Of a stretch of 50,019 nucleotides of DNA, positions 34,565 through 43,183 are shown piece after piece. Under the pieces are notes generated by a model that had not been told where the DNA came from, did no database searches, and was given only the letters and a program-made list of their open reading frames with translations. This stretch comes from Betaproteobacteria bacterium HGW-Betaproteobacteria-7 (GTDB lineage Bacteria; Pseudomonadota; Gammaproteobacteria; Burkholderiales; Rhodocyclaceae). The stretch is taken from assembly GCA_002840765.1 (NCBI GenBank), contig PHCE01000024.1, positions 1-50,019 of the forward strand, given 5' to 3'. A program made the position numbers and the translations under genes. Every line of letters starts with the position of its first letter. The stretch's first letter is position 1.

Positions 34565-35230
34565 GTGAATCTACCGGATACATTGCTGGGCGAAGGGTGG
34601 TACTGGGCGGCTTGGCTGGCCTGGCTACTGTTTTTCGCCCACAGCATCTGGCGGGCGCCATGGTTGCGCTTGCGCGAATCGGCGTTGATGAACCTGTGGC
34701 TGGGCATGATCGTCCTGCTGGTCCTGATCTGGAGCCTGAAGGCAGGCGTCAAGCCTGGCCTCAGCATGCATCTCCTCGGGGCCACCGTATTCACGCTGAG
34801 TTTCGGCCCCCGGCTGGCCTTCATCGGCTTGTCTCTGGTCGCGGCGGCCGTGACTTTCAATACCGATGGCGGCTGGTTCTCCTACGCCGCCAACACGCTG
34901 CTGACGGCCGGTGTCGGTGTTGGTCTCAGCCAGCTGTTCTACCGTCTGTTGGACAAGGTGCTGCCCCGGCATTTTTTTGTCTATATCTTTGTCAATGGTT
35001 TTTTCGGCGCCGCCGTGACCGTCATCGGTGTCGGTTTTGTCATCAGTACCCTGCTGGCGCTGGCGGGTATTTATGAATGGGATTATCTGTTCACCGAGTA
35101 TTTCCCGTACTTTCTGCTACTTGGATTCGCCGAGGCCTGGTTGTCAGGCATGGTGATGACTCTCTTCATTGTCTACCGTCCTGGCTGGGTGATGACTTTC
35201 GATGATGAACGCTATCTCGCCAATAAATAG
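34565..35230 (+). CDS. CbiM-like multi-spanning membrane protein
   Basis: 221 aa with a GTG start and six or seven predicted transmembrane helices. The core GVKPGLSMHLLGATVFTLSF followed by GPRLAFIGLSLVAAAVTF matches the HLLG region of CbiM/NikM substrate-binding components of energy-coupling factor transporters. The C-terminal FAEAWLSGMVMTLFIVYRPGW also fits. The N-terminal Met-His motif that chelates Co or Ni in true CbiM/NikM is absent: the protein begins MNLPDTLL. No cbiN, cbiQ or cbiO genes are nearby. It may be a stand-alone homologue with another substrate or a regulatory role. No function is assigned. Confidence 0.75.
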   Translation: MNLPDTLLGEGWYWAAWLAWLLFFAHSIWRAPWLRLRESALMNLWLGMIVLLVLIWSLKAGVKPGLSMHLLGATVFTLSFGPRLAFIGLSLVAAAVTFNTDGGWFSYAANTLLTAGVGVGLSQLFYRLLDKVLPRHFFVYIFVNGFFGAAVTVIGVGFVISTLLALAGIYEWDYLFTEYFPYFLLLGFAEAWLSGMVMTLFIVYRPGWVMTFDDERYLANK

Positions 35231-35272
35231 CGACTACAATTTGGCTAATTTGCTGTCATTGAGGCTGTTTCG

Positions 35273-36973
35273 TTGAATCCTCCGCTGCTGCGCTCCGTAT
35301 TGTTGCTGGCTCTGCTAAGTACGCCGCTTTCGTCAGCAGCGGTCGGTTTGGGTGAACTGCGGGGGCAAGCGGTGCTGGGTGAGCGACTACGGGTCGAGAT
35401 CGACATCATCGGTGCCGATCGCCGCTACCCCGAAGCCACATGTTTCCGCCTGATCCGGCCGACTGGCAGCAATGACCTGCCGTGGCTGCAATCGGCCTCG
35501 CTGGCCGTGCGCGGCGGCAAACTGCCGGTGCTCGAGATTCGTTCGTCGGCCATCCTGCGCGATCCGGTCATGCAAATCGGAGTGCAGCTGGGTTGCGGTT
35601 ATGAAATATCCCGCGATTACGTGTTGCTTGCCATGCCGGCCGTTGAGCCAGCCGCTGGCCCGGCGGTGCCGTTGGTGCTGCCGGAAACGCGGGTTCCGTC
35701 CGTAGAAGCGCCGCCCCGGCGTGCGGTACGGCGGACGGTGCCGCGCGATGCCGATAACGTGCCACCGCGACTGACGCCACGGCGTGCCGAGGTGCCGGCA
35801 CGGGCACCGGTGGATCGGCTGATGTTGTCTGGTGGCGGCGATGCCGGCGAGCAGATGCTGCAAATGGCTACCGAACTGGGTTCCCTGCGGGGCGACTTGA
35901 CGGCGAGTGAGGCGCAGCGGGAGATCCTGCGCCTCGAGTTTCGCATGCTGATGGCGCTTGGCGAACAGGCGGACTCGCAGCTGGCGACGGCCGAAAAACT
36001 GCGCAACATGGAGGCGACACTCGGTGATTTGCAAATGCGTGCCGCCGATTTCGCCGGACGCGTTGAACAGGGCGTTGCGGCGCAGCCGCCAGCAACTCCG
36101 GTTCCCTTGGTCCCGGCGCTCGCTGCCGCGGCTAAAGCAGACCAGCCGCTGGTCTCCGAATGGAGCCTCTACGGTGTAGTGATCGGCATCGCGCTGGGCC
36201 TTGCTGGCTGGCTGGGCTGGCGCAGCTATGAGCAACGTCGGCAACACCGCGACGAAGGGGATTTTCCTTTGCTGTCCGCCGATCCTCTGCCTGCAGAGGG
36301 CGATGGCCGGCCGACGGAGTCAAAGGTGCACAGCGAGGTGGATATCAGCTTTGATTCAGCTGAGGATCACACCACCACTCAGGTGGATCTGGAACTTGAG
36401 GGGGCAGGTGAAAACCCCACCGGGAATCTGCTTCAGGCAGAGGCTCCGCGGCCTGTGGTAAGCAATTCGGCCATGTCGATCACTGGGGCGGCCGTCGGCG
36501 AACATTTCGAAGCCAATCCAGTCATGGAGCTGGCTGAAATCATGCTCTCCTTCGGGCGGGTCAAGGGGGCGGCACAGGCCCTGCGCGAGTACATCGACAG
36601 CAGTCCGCAAGAGGCACTGCAGCCGTGGATCCGGCTCATGGATGTCTATCGTATGGCGGGTATGCGCGACGAATTCGAGGAAGTCGGCCGCAACCTCAAT
36701 CAGCATTTCAATGTCGAGATTCAGCACTGGGAAACGGTCAGAGTGCCTGATGTGTCCGTTGCCGAATCGATCGAGGATATGCCGCGGATCATGAGCATGA
36801 TCAGCGAACTTTGGTGGGCCGGGGACGTCGTCGGCTACCTCTATCAGCTTTTGCGTGACAACCGCGGCGGCAAGCGGCTCGGTTTCGCGCTCCCCGTCGT
36901 CGAGGAAATCCTTTTCCTCATCGAGCTCAAAGAAACCTCCAACCGTATCGAAAAGAAAGAAGATAGATCATGA
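35273..36973 (+). CDS. FimV/HubP-like protein
   Basis: 566 aa, probably starting at TTG 35273 ahead of a signal peptide (LLRSVLLLALLSTPLSSAAV). The first mature domain, VGLGELRGQAVLGERLRVEI and so on, is the FimV N-terminal beta domain. There is no LysM. A Pro/Arg-rich linker, a coiled coil (about 195-265) and a transmembrane helix (YGVVIGIALGLAGWLGW, about 300) follow. The cytoplasmic part is acidic and ends in a FimV C-terminal TPR-like domain (MELAEIMLSFGRVKGAAQAL, EALQPWIRLMDVYRMAG). FimV/HubP proteins organise cell poles, type IV pili and flagella. This gene overlaps the acyl-CoA dehydrogenase start by 4 nt, an odd pairing. Confidence 0.8.
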   Translation: MNPPLLRSVLLLALLSTPLSSAAVGLGELRGQAVLGERLRVEIDIIGADRRYPEATCFRLIRPTGSNDLPWLQSASLAVRGGKLPVLEIRSSAILRDPVMQIGVQLGCGYEISRDYVLLAMPAVEPAAGPAVPLVLPETRVPSVEAPPRRAVRRTVPRDADNVPPRLTPRRAEVPARAPVDRLMLSGGGDAGEQMLQMATELGSLRGDLTASEAQREILRLEFRMLMALGEQADSQLATAEKLRNMEATLGDLQMRAADFAGRVEQGVAAQPPATPVPLVPALAAAAKADQPLVSEWSLYGVVIGIALGLAGWLGWRSYEQRRQHRDEGDFPLLSADPLPAEGDGRPTESKVHSEVDISFDSAEDHTTTQVDLELEGAGENPTGNLLQAEAPRPVVSNSAMSITGAAVGEHFEANPVMELAEIMLSFGRVKGAAQALREYIDSSPQEALQPWIRLMDVYRMAGMRDEFEEVGRNLNQHFNVEIQHWETVRVPDVSVAESIEDMPRIMSMISELWWAGDVVGYLYQLLRDNRGGKRLGFALPVVEEILFLIELKETSNRIEKKEDRS

Positions 36974-38751
36974 GTGAGTACAGCGCGCCTTTGAAGGACA
37001 TGCGTTTTGTCATGCAGGAACTGGCTGGTCTCGAGCAGGTCGTGGCCTTGCCGGGTTGCGAGGAGGCGACGCCCGACGTGGTCGACGCCATTCTCGAAGA
37101 GGCGGCGAAATTCGCCGGTGCCGTTCTGTCGCCGCTGAACCGCGCCGGCGATACCAATGGCGCCAAGTGGAAGGACACTGTGGTGACCACGACGCCGGGC
37201 TTCAAGGAAGCCTATCGCCAGTTCGTCGACAACGGCTGGAACGGCCTCGGCTGCGATCCGGAATTCGGCGGTCAGGGCTTGCCGCGCCTGCTGTCGACGG
37301 CGGTCAGCGAAATGTGGAAGGCGTCCAATCACGCTTTCTCGCTGTGCCCGATGCTGACCCAGGGCGCCATCGAGGCGCTGATGATCGCCGGTACCGATGA
37401 ACAGAAGGCGGCTTACCTGCCGAACCTGGTTTCCGGCGAATGGACCGGCACCATGAACCTGACCGAGCCCTCGGCCGGTTCCGACCTTGCCGCCGTGCGC
37501 AGCCGCGCCGAGCCGGTTGGCGACGGCACTTACAAGATTTTCGGCCAGAAGATCTTCATCACCTACGGCGAGCACGACATGACCGACAACATCGTGCATC
37601 TGGTGCTGGCGCGCACGCCGAATGCGCCGGAAGGGGTCAAGGGCATCTCGCTGTTCGTCGTGCCGAAGTTCCTGCTCAAGGCTGATGGCACGCCGGGCGA
37701 ACGCAACGACGTCTATTGTGTCTCGATCGAGCACAAGCTCGGCATCCACGGCAGCCCGACCGCCGTGCTCGCCTTTGGTGACAATGGTGGCGCCGTCGGC
37801 ACGCTGGTTGGTGAGGAGAACCGCGGTCTCGAATACATGTTCATCATGATGAACGCCGCCCGCTTCAATGTCGGCCTGGAAGGTCTTGGCGACGCCGAGC
37901 GCGCCTACCAGCGTGCCGCCGTCTATGCCAAGGAGCGTGTCCAGGGGGCCGAACTGGGGGTCAAGGGCGGCCCGAAGGTGCCGATCATCAAGCATCCGGA
38001 CGTCCGCCGCATGCTGATGTCGATGCGCTCGCGCATCGAGGCCATGCGTGCCCTGGCCTACGTTGTCGCCGCTGCCCAGGACAATGCCCATCACAATCCG
38101 GACGAAGCTGCCCGCAAGCAGGGGCAGGCCTTCGCCGACCTGATGATCCCGGTGGTCAAGGGCTGGAGCACCGAAAGCGCCATCGACATTGCCTCGCTTG
38201 GCGTCCAGGTTCATGGTGGCATGGGCTACATCGAGGAAACCGGCGCCGCCCAGCATCTGCGCGATGCCCGCATTACCGCCATTTATGAAGGCACGACGGC
38301 GATCCAGGCCAACGACCTGATCGGTCGCAAGATCGCCCGCGAGAAGGGCGTCACCATCAAGGCGGTGATCGCCGAGATGCGTGCCGCCGCGGCGCAGCTT
38401 GACGGCGATCTGTCCGCCATCGGCAGCCGCCAGTTGGCCGGTATTGACGCCCTGGACAAGGCGGTCGACTGGCTGGTCGAGAATTTCGCTACTCATTCCA
38501 AGGCTGCCCATGCCGGCGCCGTGCCCTTCCTCTACCTGCTCGGCATCGTCGCCGGTGGCTGGCAACTGGGTCGTTCGGCAGTCATCGCCCGGGCGAAGAT
38601 TGCCGCTGGCGACAGCGATCCGTTCTGGCCGTCCAAGCTGGCAACGGCCCGCTTCTTCGCCGACCATTCCCTGACTCAGGCCGCCGGCCTGGCTGAATCG
38701 ATCATCGCTGGCGGCGCCGGTGCGCTGGAGATGGCTGACGACAGCTTCTGA
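36970..38751 (+). CDS. Acyl-CoA dehydrogenase (large, DmdC-like group)
   Basis: 593 aa, longer than classical 380-residue enzymes. The N-terminal segment [20 protein letters not shown] is typical of the DmdC/FadE-like large subgroup. FAD- and substrate-binding motifs are [34 protein letters not shown] and [36 protein letters not shown] follows, where the family catalytic region lies. A helical C-terminal domain fills residues 470-593. It oxidises an acyl-CoA to the enoyl-CoA and passes electrons to ETF, encoded 2.4 kb upstream. Chain-length preference cannot be told; DmdC itself acts on 3-methylmercaptopropionyl-CoA. Confidence 0.9.
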   Translation: MSEYSAPLKDMRFVMQELAGLEQVVALPGCEEATPDVVDAILEEAAKFAGAVLSPLNRAGDTNGAKWKDTVVTTTPGFKEAYRQFVDNGWNGLGCDPEFGGQGLPRLLSTAVSEMWKASNHAFSLCPMLTQGAIEALMIAGTDEQKAAYLPNLVSGEWTGTMNLTEPSAGSDLAAVRSRAEPVGDGTYKIFGQKIFITYGEHDMTDNIVHLVLARTPNAPEGVKGISLFVVPKFLLKADGTPGERNDVYCVSIEHKLGIHGSPTAVLAFGDNGGAVGTLVGEENRGLEYMFIMMNAARFNVGLEGLGDAERAYQRAAVYAKERVQGAELGVKGGPKVPIIKHPDVRRMLMSMRSRIEAMRALAYVVAAAQDNAHHNPDEAARKQGQAFADLMIPVVKGWSTESAIDIASLGVQVHGGMGYIEETGAAQHLRDARITAIYEGTTAIQANDLIGRKIAREKGVTIKAVIAEMRAAAAQLDGDLSAIGSRQLAGIDALDKAVDWLVENFATHSKAAHAGAVPFLYLLGIVAGGWQLGRSAVIARAKIAAGDSDPFWPSKLATARFFADHSLTQAAGLAESIIAGGAGALEMADDSF

Positions 38752-38775
38752 TTTATCTTCCCGGTTTTGCCTCGG

Positions 38776-38809
38776 AGCCCGCGATTGTTGTTATAATCGC
38801 GGGCTTTTC
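38776..38809 (+). terminator. Terminator hairpin overlapping the rpsF -10 region
   Basis: AGCCCGCGATT (38776-38786) pairs with AATCGCGGGCT (38795-38805), loop GTTGTTAT, followed by TTTT. TATAAT (38792-38797) straddles the loop and right arm and is followed by a GC-rich discriminator, a plausible promoter for rpsF. One element may therefore end the upstream transcript and start the ribosomal one. Confidence 0.7.
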
Positions 38810-38863
38810 AACCTTGCCCTACCGCGATCGCATGGCGGAGGGTATATCCCAAAAGGAGCTTGC

Positions 38864-39250
38864 ATGCGCCATTACGAAATCGTTTTTATCGTCCACCCGG
38901 ACCAAAGCGAACAAGTGCCCGGCATGGTCGAGCGCTATCGCGCCATCGTTACTGCCAAGGGCGGTTCGATCCATCGTCTGGAAGACTGGGGCCGCCGTCA
39001 GCTGGCCTACCCGATCCAGAAGATCCACAAGGCCCACTACGTGCTGATGAATATCGAAGTCGACGGCGAAACGCTGGCCGAACTCGAGCATTCGTTCAAG
39101 TTCAACGACGCCGTGCTGCGCCACCTGACCGTCAAGATGAAGGCTGCCGTGACCAATCCTTCGCCGATGATGAAGGAAGAGAAGTCCAAGTCCCTGATGG
39201 GTGGTGACGTTGCTGCAGCGGCTCCGGTCGAACCGGTCGCGGCTGCCTAA
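38864..39250 (+). CDS. rpsF: 30S ribosomal protein S6
   Basis: 128 aa with AAAAGGAG 7 nt upstream of the ATG at 38864. [40 protein letters not shown] and [20 protein letters not shown] are diagnostic of S6. The C-terminal tail is extended and acidic/alanine-rich (ending [13 protein letters not shown]), as in many betaproteobacteria. It is the first gene of rpsF-priB-rpsR-rplI. Confidence 0.98.
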   Translation: MRHYEIVFIVHPDQSEQVPGMVERYRAIVTAKGGSIHRLEDWGRRQLAYPIQKIHKAHYVLMNIEVDGETLAELEHSFKFNDAVLRHLTVKMKAAVTNPSPMMKEEKSKSLMGGDVAAAAPVEPVAAA

Positions 39251-39277
39251 TCAAGCATATTTGTACGGGAAAGACGG

Positions 39278-39607
39278 CTGAACTGCCTCGAACTCTCCGG
39301 TCTGCTGGTTGAACGCAAGGCATTGCGCTACACCCCGGCCGGCGTACCAGTCAGTGAAGGGCGGTTGCAACACAGCTCGACACAGACCGAAGGCGGTAAG
39401 CAGCGACAGGTGGAAGTGGAAATTGCTGTTCTGGCCCTGGGTGAAAGCGCCCGTTGGCTACAGGCAGCACCCCTCGGGGGAGCGGTCAGGATGACCGGAT
39501 TTCTCGCCGCCCGCAGCTTGAAAAGCCGAACGCCCGTACTGCATGTGAATTCAATAGAATTTTTGGAAGGAAACGAAAATGGCTCGATTCTTCAAGAAGA
39601 AGGATGA
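39278..39607 (+). CDS. priB: Primosomal replication protein N (PriB), likely CTG start
   Basis: 109 aa read from CTG 39278: [49 protein letters not shown] and [20 protein letters not shown]. This is an OB-fold single-stranded DNA-binding protein that helps load DnaB through PriA at stalled forks. The frame opens at 39251 after an upstream TAA and offers no ATG, GTG or TTG before the conserved NxLxLSG start. CTG 39278, with GGGAAAG about 5 nt upstream, fits the family N-terminus exactly. The stop lies 29 nt inside rpsR, so the tail overlaps it. Confidence 0.88.
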   Translation: MNCLELSGLLVERKALRYTPAGVPVSEGRLQHSSTQTEGGKQRQVEVEIAVLALGESARWLQAAPLGGAVRMTGFLAARSLKSRTPVLHVNSIEFLEGNENGSILQEEG

Positions 39608-39854
39608 CGACAAGAAAAAGAAGCGTGGTGGCGGTCTCTTCAAGCGCCGCAAGTTCTGCCGCTTCACCGCTGAAAAGGTCGAACAGATCGACTACAAGGA
39701 TGTGGATGTCCTGAAGGAATTCATCCAGGAAAACGCCAAGATCATGCCGGCTCGTCTGACCGGTACCAAGGCTGGCTATCAGCGTCAGCTGGGCACCGCC
39801 ATCAAGCGCGCCCGCTTCCTGGCCCTGCTGCCTTTCACCGACAACCATCAATAA
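39579..39854 (+). CDS. rpsR: 30S ribosomal protein S18
   Basis: 91 aa with GGAAGGAAA upstream. A lysine-rich N-terminal extension ([20 protein letters not shown]) is followed by the S18 core, [20 protein letters not shown] and [20 protein letters not shown], ending [20 protein letters not shown]. It binds S6 in the small-subunit platform. It starts within the end of priB and is followed 18 nt later by rplI. Confidence 0.98.
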   Translation: MARFFKKKDDDKKKKRGGGLFKRRKFCRFTAEKVEQIDYKDVDVLKEFIQENAKIMPARLTGTKAGYQRQLGTAIKRARFLALLPFTDNHQ

Positions 39855-39872
39855 TTTTCGAGGAGACGAAAC

Positions 39873-40319
39873 ATGCAAATCATTCTGCTCGAAAAGGTGG
39901 TTAACCTCGGTAACCTCGGCGAAGTCGTCAGGGTCAAGGATGGCTACGCCCGTAACTTCCTGATCCCGAAGCGCATGGCCAAGCGTGCCACGCCGGCTGC
40001 CATGGCCGAATTCGAAGCGCGTCGTGCCGATCTGGAAAAGATCGCCGCTGACAAGCTGGCTGCCGCTCAAGGCGCCGCCGACAAGATGGCCGGTGTCTCC
40101 GTCACCGTTGCCCGCAAGGCCGGTATGGACGGTCGCCTGTTCGGTTCCGTCGGTAATGCTGACATCGCTGACGCGCTGAAGGCTGCCGGTTTCGACGTCG
40201 ACAAGTCGGCCATCCGCATGCCGGAAGGTCCGCTCAAGGCGATCGGCGAATTCCCGCTCGACGTTGCCCTGCACACCGACGTGCTGGCCAACATCACCGT
40301 GGTCGTCGCTGCCGAGTAA
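39873..40319 (+). CDS. rplI: 50S ribosomal protein L9
   Basis: 148 aa, normal length. [20 protein letters not shown] and [20 protein letters not shown] form the N-terminal rRNA-binding domain. A long helix ([20 protein letters not shown]) connects to the C-terminal domain beginning near [27 protein letters not shown] lies upstream. A terminator follows before dnaB. Confidence 0.98.
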   Translation: MQIILLEKVVNLGNLGEVVRVKDGYARNFLIPKRMAKRATPAAMAEFEARRADLEKIAADKLAAAQGAADKMAGVSVTVARKAGMDGRLFGSVGNADIADALKAAGFDVDKSAIRMPEGPLKAIGEFPLDVALHTDVLANITVVVAAE

Positions 40320-40339
40320 TTCCGGCCTCGCTTCCCGCC

Positions 40340-40368
40340 AAAAGGCCTCGCAGATGCGGGGCCTTTTT
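40340..40368 (+). terminator. Rho-independent terminator after rplI
   Basis: AAAAGGCC-T-CGCA pairs with TGCG-G-GGCCTTTT around a two-base GA centre (40340-40367), followed by further T. It is 20 nt after the rplI stop and ends 17 nt before the dnaB ATG, so dnaB needs its own promoter. Confidence 0.85.
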
Positions 40369-40372
40369 ACTT

Positions 40373-40378
40373 TAAACT
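40373..40378 (+). promoter_or_regulatory. -10-like hexamer close to the dnaB start
   Basis: TAAACT starts 13 nt before the dnaB ATG, immediately after the rplI terminator. Only 17 nt separate that terminator and the ATG, so the dnaB transcript must be leaderless or initiate inside the upstream hairpin region. Confidence 0.4.
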
Positions 40379-40385
40379 CCCGCCC

Positions 40386-41795
40386 ATGAACCAGCGCCCG
40401 CAGAAACCCCGCATCACCGATTCGACCCTGGACCACTTGCGTGTCCCGCCGCATTCGATCGAGGCTGAACAGTCCATTCTGGGCGGCCTGTTGCTCGACA
40501 ATCAGGCCTGGGACCGGATGGGCGACCTGATCACCGAGGCGGATTTCTATCGTGACGAGCACCGGCGCATCTTCCGCCAGATCCGCAACCTGCTTGAGCG
40601 GGCCAAGCCGGCCGACGTCGTCACCGTCGCCGAGGCGCTCGATGCGGCCGGTGAAGGCGAGCAGACGGGTGGCCTGGCCTATCTCGGCGAACTGGCGGCG
40701 AATACGCCGTCGGCGGCCAACATCAAGCGCTATGCCGAGATCGTCCGCGAGCGCTCGGTTCTGCGCCAGCTGGTGGCGACCGCCGACGAGATCGCCTCCG
40801 ATGCGCTCAATCCGCTCGGTCGTGATGCCGAGACCCTGCTCGATGAGGCCGAGTCGAAAATCTTCAAGATTGCCGAAGCCGGCGCCGGTCACAACGAAGG
40901 TTTCGTGCACATCAATCCGCTGCTGACGCAGGTCGTCGAGCGCATCCAGGAACTGCACGACCGCGACAATCCCTCGGACATCACCGGCGTTCCAACCGGT
41001 TTCATCGATCTTGACCAGAAGACCTCCGGTTTCCAGCCGGGCGATCTGATCATCGTCGCCGGCCGGCCGTCGATGGGCAAGACGGCCTTTGCCTTGAACA
41101 TTGCCGAGAATGTGGCGGTCGACTCCGGCCTGCCAGTCGGCGTTTTCTCGATGGAAATGGGCGGCGCCCAGTTGGCCACCCGGATGCTGGCTTCGATCGG
41201 CCGACTCAATTCGCAGAGTCTGCGTACTGGCCGGATGAACGACGACGAATGGTCAAAACTGTCCTTCGCCCTCGGCAAGTTGCACGAGGCGCCGATCTAC
41301 ATCGACGAAACCGGTGGCCTCAGCCCGGCCAACCTGCGTGCCCGCGCCCGGCGTCTGGCGCGCCAGTACGGCGGCAAGCTCGGCCTGCTGGTCATCGACT
41401 ACATCCAGCTGATGAGTGGCAACCGGCAGGGCGAGAACCGGGCGACGGAAGTCTCCGAAATCTCCCGCTCGATCAAGTCGCTGGCCAAGGAGCTGCAGGT
41501 GCCGATCGTCGCCTTGTCGCAACTTTCGCGTAAGGTTGAAGAGCGTACTGACAAGCGGCCGATGATGTCCGACTTGCGCGAATCAGGCGCCATTGAGCAG
41601 GACGCCGACGTGATCCTGATGATGTACCGCGACGAGTACTACAACAAGGAAAGTCCGGACAACAAGGGCATGGCCGAAGTCATCATCGGCAAGCAGCGTA
41701 ACGGCCCGACCGGCACCGTGCGCCTCGCCTTCCTCGGCGAATACACGCGCTTCGAGAATCTGGCGAGCGGCGGTTTCCAGGATGCCAGGGACTGA
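40386..41795 (+). CDS. dnaB: Replicative DNA helicase DnaB
   Basis: 469 aa. The N-terminal collar domain (LRVPPHSIEAEQSILGGLLL) is followed by a linker and the RecA-like motor domain. The motor has Walker A VAGRPSMGKTAFALN, the SMEMGGAQLATRMLASIGRL segment, Walker B LLVIDYIQLMSG and the DNA-binding loop area VPIVALSQLSRKVEERTDKR. The arginine-finger region is FLGEYTRFENLA. It unwinds duplex DNA at the replication fork. Its location next to priB makes functional sense. No intein is present. Confidence 0.98.
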   Translation: MNQRPQKPRITDSTLDHLRVPPHSIEAEQSILGGLLLDNQAWDRMGDLITEADFYRDEHRRIFRQIRNLLERAKPADVVTVAEALDAAGEGEQTGGLAYLGELAANTPSAANIKRYAEIVRERSVLRQLVATADEIASDALNPLGRDAETLLDEAESKIFKIAEAGAGHNEGFVHINPLLTQVVERIQELHDRDNPSDITGVPTGFIDLDQKTSGFQPGDLIIVAGRPSMGKTAFALNIAENVAVDSGLPVGVFSMEMGGAQLATRMLASIGRLNSQSLRTGRMNDDEWSKLSFALGKLHEAPIYIDETGGLSPANLRARARRLARQYGGKLGLLVIDYIQLMSGNRQGENRATEVSEISRSIKSLAKELQVPIVALSQLSRKVEERTDKRPMMSDLRESGAIEQDADVILMMYRDEYYNKESPDNKGMAEVIIGKQRNGPTGTVRLAFLGEYTRFENLASGGFQDARD

Positions 41796-41806
41796 CCGGA
41801 GTATTG

Positions 41807-43033
41807 TCAGAGCTCGACCCGACGGGCGCTGATGCTGTACTGGATGGCCGCCGGATCAGTGCCGTCGAGATCGCCCTGCGGTGTTTCCAGGCGGGGCAGC
41901 AGCAGGAAGGGATGGGATGCAGTCTGGCCGTTCAGCTTGATGTCGATGCCGACGTTGAAGGCGATCCAGTTCATTTCCCAGACACCAAACAGTACCCGTT
42001 TCAGCGACAGCAGACGGCTGTCCTGGTCGGATAGGCCTTCGAGGGCGATGGCGCGGCGGACGTCGCTCGGGTCGACCGGAATCCAGCCGTAGCCGGGAAC
42101 ATAGAATTCGGCGCGGACATGCTGGCCGCGCGTGGCATCCGTGCTGATCAGCCCGAGACTGCGGAACAGCCGTGACGAGCCGACGCGCTGGCCGAAAACG
42201 CAGCGCGCCGGAATGCCGATGGCCCGGCAGACGGCGACGAACAGTCCATTGATGTCGGCCGAGCGCCCGCCGTATAGTCCACTGATCAACTGGCGCATCA
42301 CGTCACCGCTGCCGCAGCCGGGAAGACTGGGGTCATAGATCGTATTGTCCACCACCCAGTCATACACTGCCTTGGCCTGGGCCACCGGATCCTTGATGCG
42401 GCCGAGGATGCGCTCGCCCAGTTGGAATGCCAGGCCATCGTTGGGGATCAGCCGGGAGGCCTGCAGATTGCGGCGCAGGATATCTTCGCGCTCGGGGGCG
42501 ACGGTCCGTCTGGTCACGTCGAAATGGCGGTCGGCTGTGGTCACCAGGGTTTTCAGCTGCAACTTGCCAGTGGTGCCGTCCGGCCATTCGCAGTGAAACA
42601 ACTCCAGTTCGCCGTCCGGTTGCCGGCTGATACCGGCACGTAAAGGATTGCCCTCCCAGGAATAGCCCAGGGTCCGCTGGAAAAGGGTGTCCTGATTCAG
42701 TGGCAGCGGCAGCCACAGTTTGTTGGGGCCAAGCTTGCTGTTGAGGTTGACGTTGGTGATGACCTCAAAGGTACGCCACTCGGCCGGTGGCTCGGGAGCC
42801 TTGACCGGCGGTAGGCGGGAGGCCGAAGTACCTTTCGGCGGTTCATCGATGACCGGATTGTCTGCCGTATGGACCGGCGAGCGCGTTGTCGGTGTTGGCT
42901 TGCGCGCGGGTTTGGGCTTTGATTTGCGCTTGACCGCCGGTTTTCTCGTGGTTGTCCTTTGCGGCGCCGCTTCAGTACTTTGGGCCAACGTGACGAGAGC
43001 GGCGAGAGAGGCAAGAAAGGCTCGACGTTTCAA
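41807..43033 (-). CDS. Exported transglutaminase-like protein, Ser in place of the expected Cys
   Basis: 408 aa from a TTG start at 43033 with GGAGGAAG 8 nt upstream; the longer ATG reading (43159) covers the terminator of phoH. KRRAFLASLAALVTLAQS looks like a Sec or Tat signal. A Pro/Lys/Arg-rich linker (25-85) precedes the core. The transglutaminase-like domain is at about 225-330: QAKAVYDWVVDNTIYDP, GLYGGRSADINGLFVAVCRA, His305 in GQHVRAEFYVPGYGW and Asp321 in IPVDPSD. At the nucleophile position, GG(R/K)CADxN in relatives, residue 258 is Ser. It may be a non-catalytic member, or may use Cys266/other residues. Periplasmic role unknown. Confidence 0.78.
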   Translation of the reverse strand: MKRRAFLASLAALVTLAQSTEAAPQRTTTRKPAVKRKSKPKPARKPTPTTRSPVHTADNPVIDEPPKGTSASRLPPVKAPEPPAEWRTFEVITNVNLNSKLGPNKLWLPLPLNQDTLFQRTLGYSWEGNPLRAGISRQPDGELELFHCEWPDGTTGKLQLKTLVTTADRHFDVTRRTVAPEREDILRRNLQASRLIPNDGLAFQLGERILGRIKDPVAQAKAVYDWVVDNTIYDPSLPGCGSGDVMRQLISGLYGGRSADINGLFVAVCRAIGIPARCVFGQRVGSSRLFRSLGLISTDATRGQHVRAEFYVPGYGWIPVDPSDVRRAIALEGLSDQDSRLLSLKRVLFGVWEMNWIAFNVGIDIKLNGQTASHPFLLLPRLETPQGDLDGTDPAAIQYSISARRVEL

Positions 43034-43134
43034 AAACTTCCTCCGGCAGAGACAGCCCGTGGCTGAAACGGAACGAAGTTCCAGTGCAGGCTCAGGTCGG
43101 CACAGCTGACGTGAAGCCGCGAAGCGGCGGCCGA

Positions 43135-43163
43135 AACTAAAAGGCCGTGTCACTGACACGGCC
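43135..43163 (-). terminator. Rho-independent terminator after phoH
   Basis: GGCCGTGTCA (43143-43152) and TGACACGGCC (43154-43163) form a perfect 10 bp inverted repeat around one base. On the minus strand it is followed by TTTTAGTTT. It lies 21 nt downstream of the phoH stop. Confidence 0.85.
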
Positions 43164-43183
43164 CCTTGAATTGATGCGCAAAA

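Noticed and set aside
36844..38667. A 607-codon open frame on the minus strand
   Set aside because: Antisense of the acyl-CoA dehydrogenase; composition is typical of a shadow and there is no family motif.
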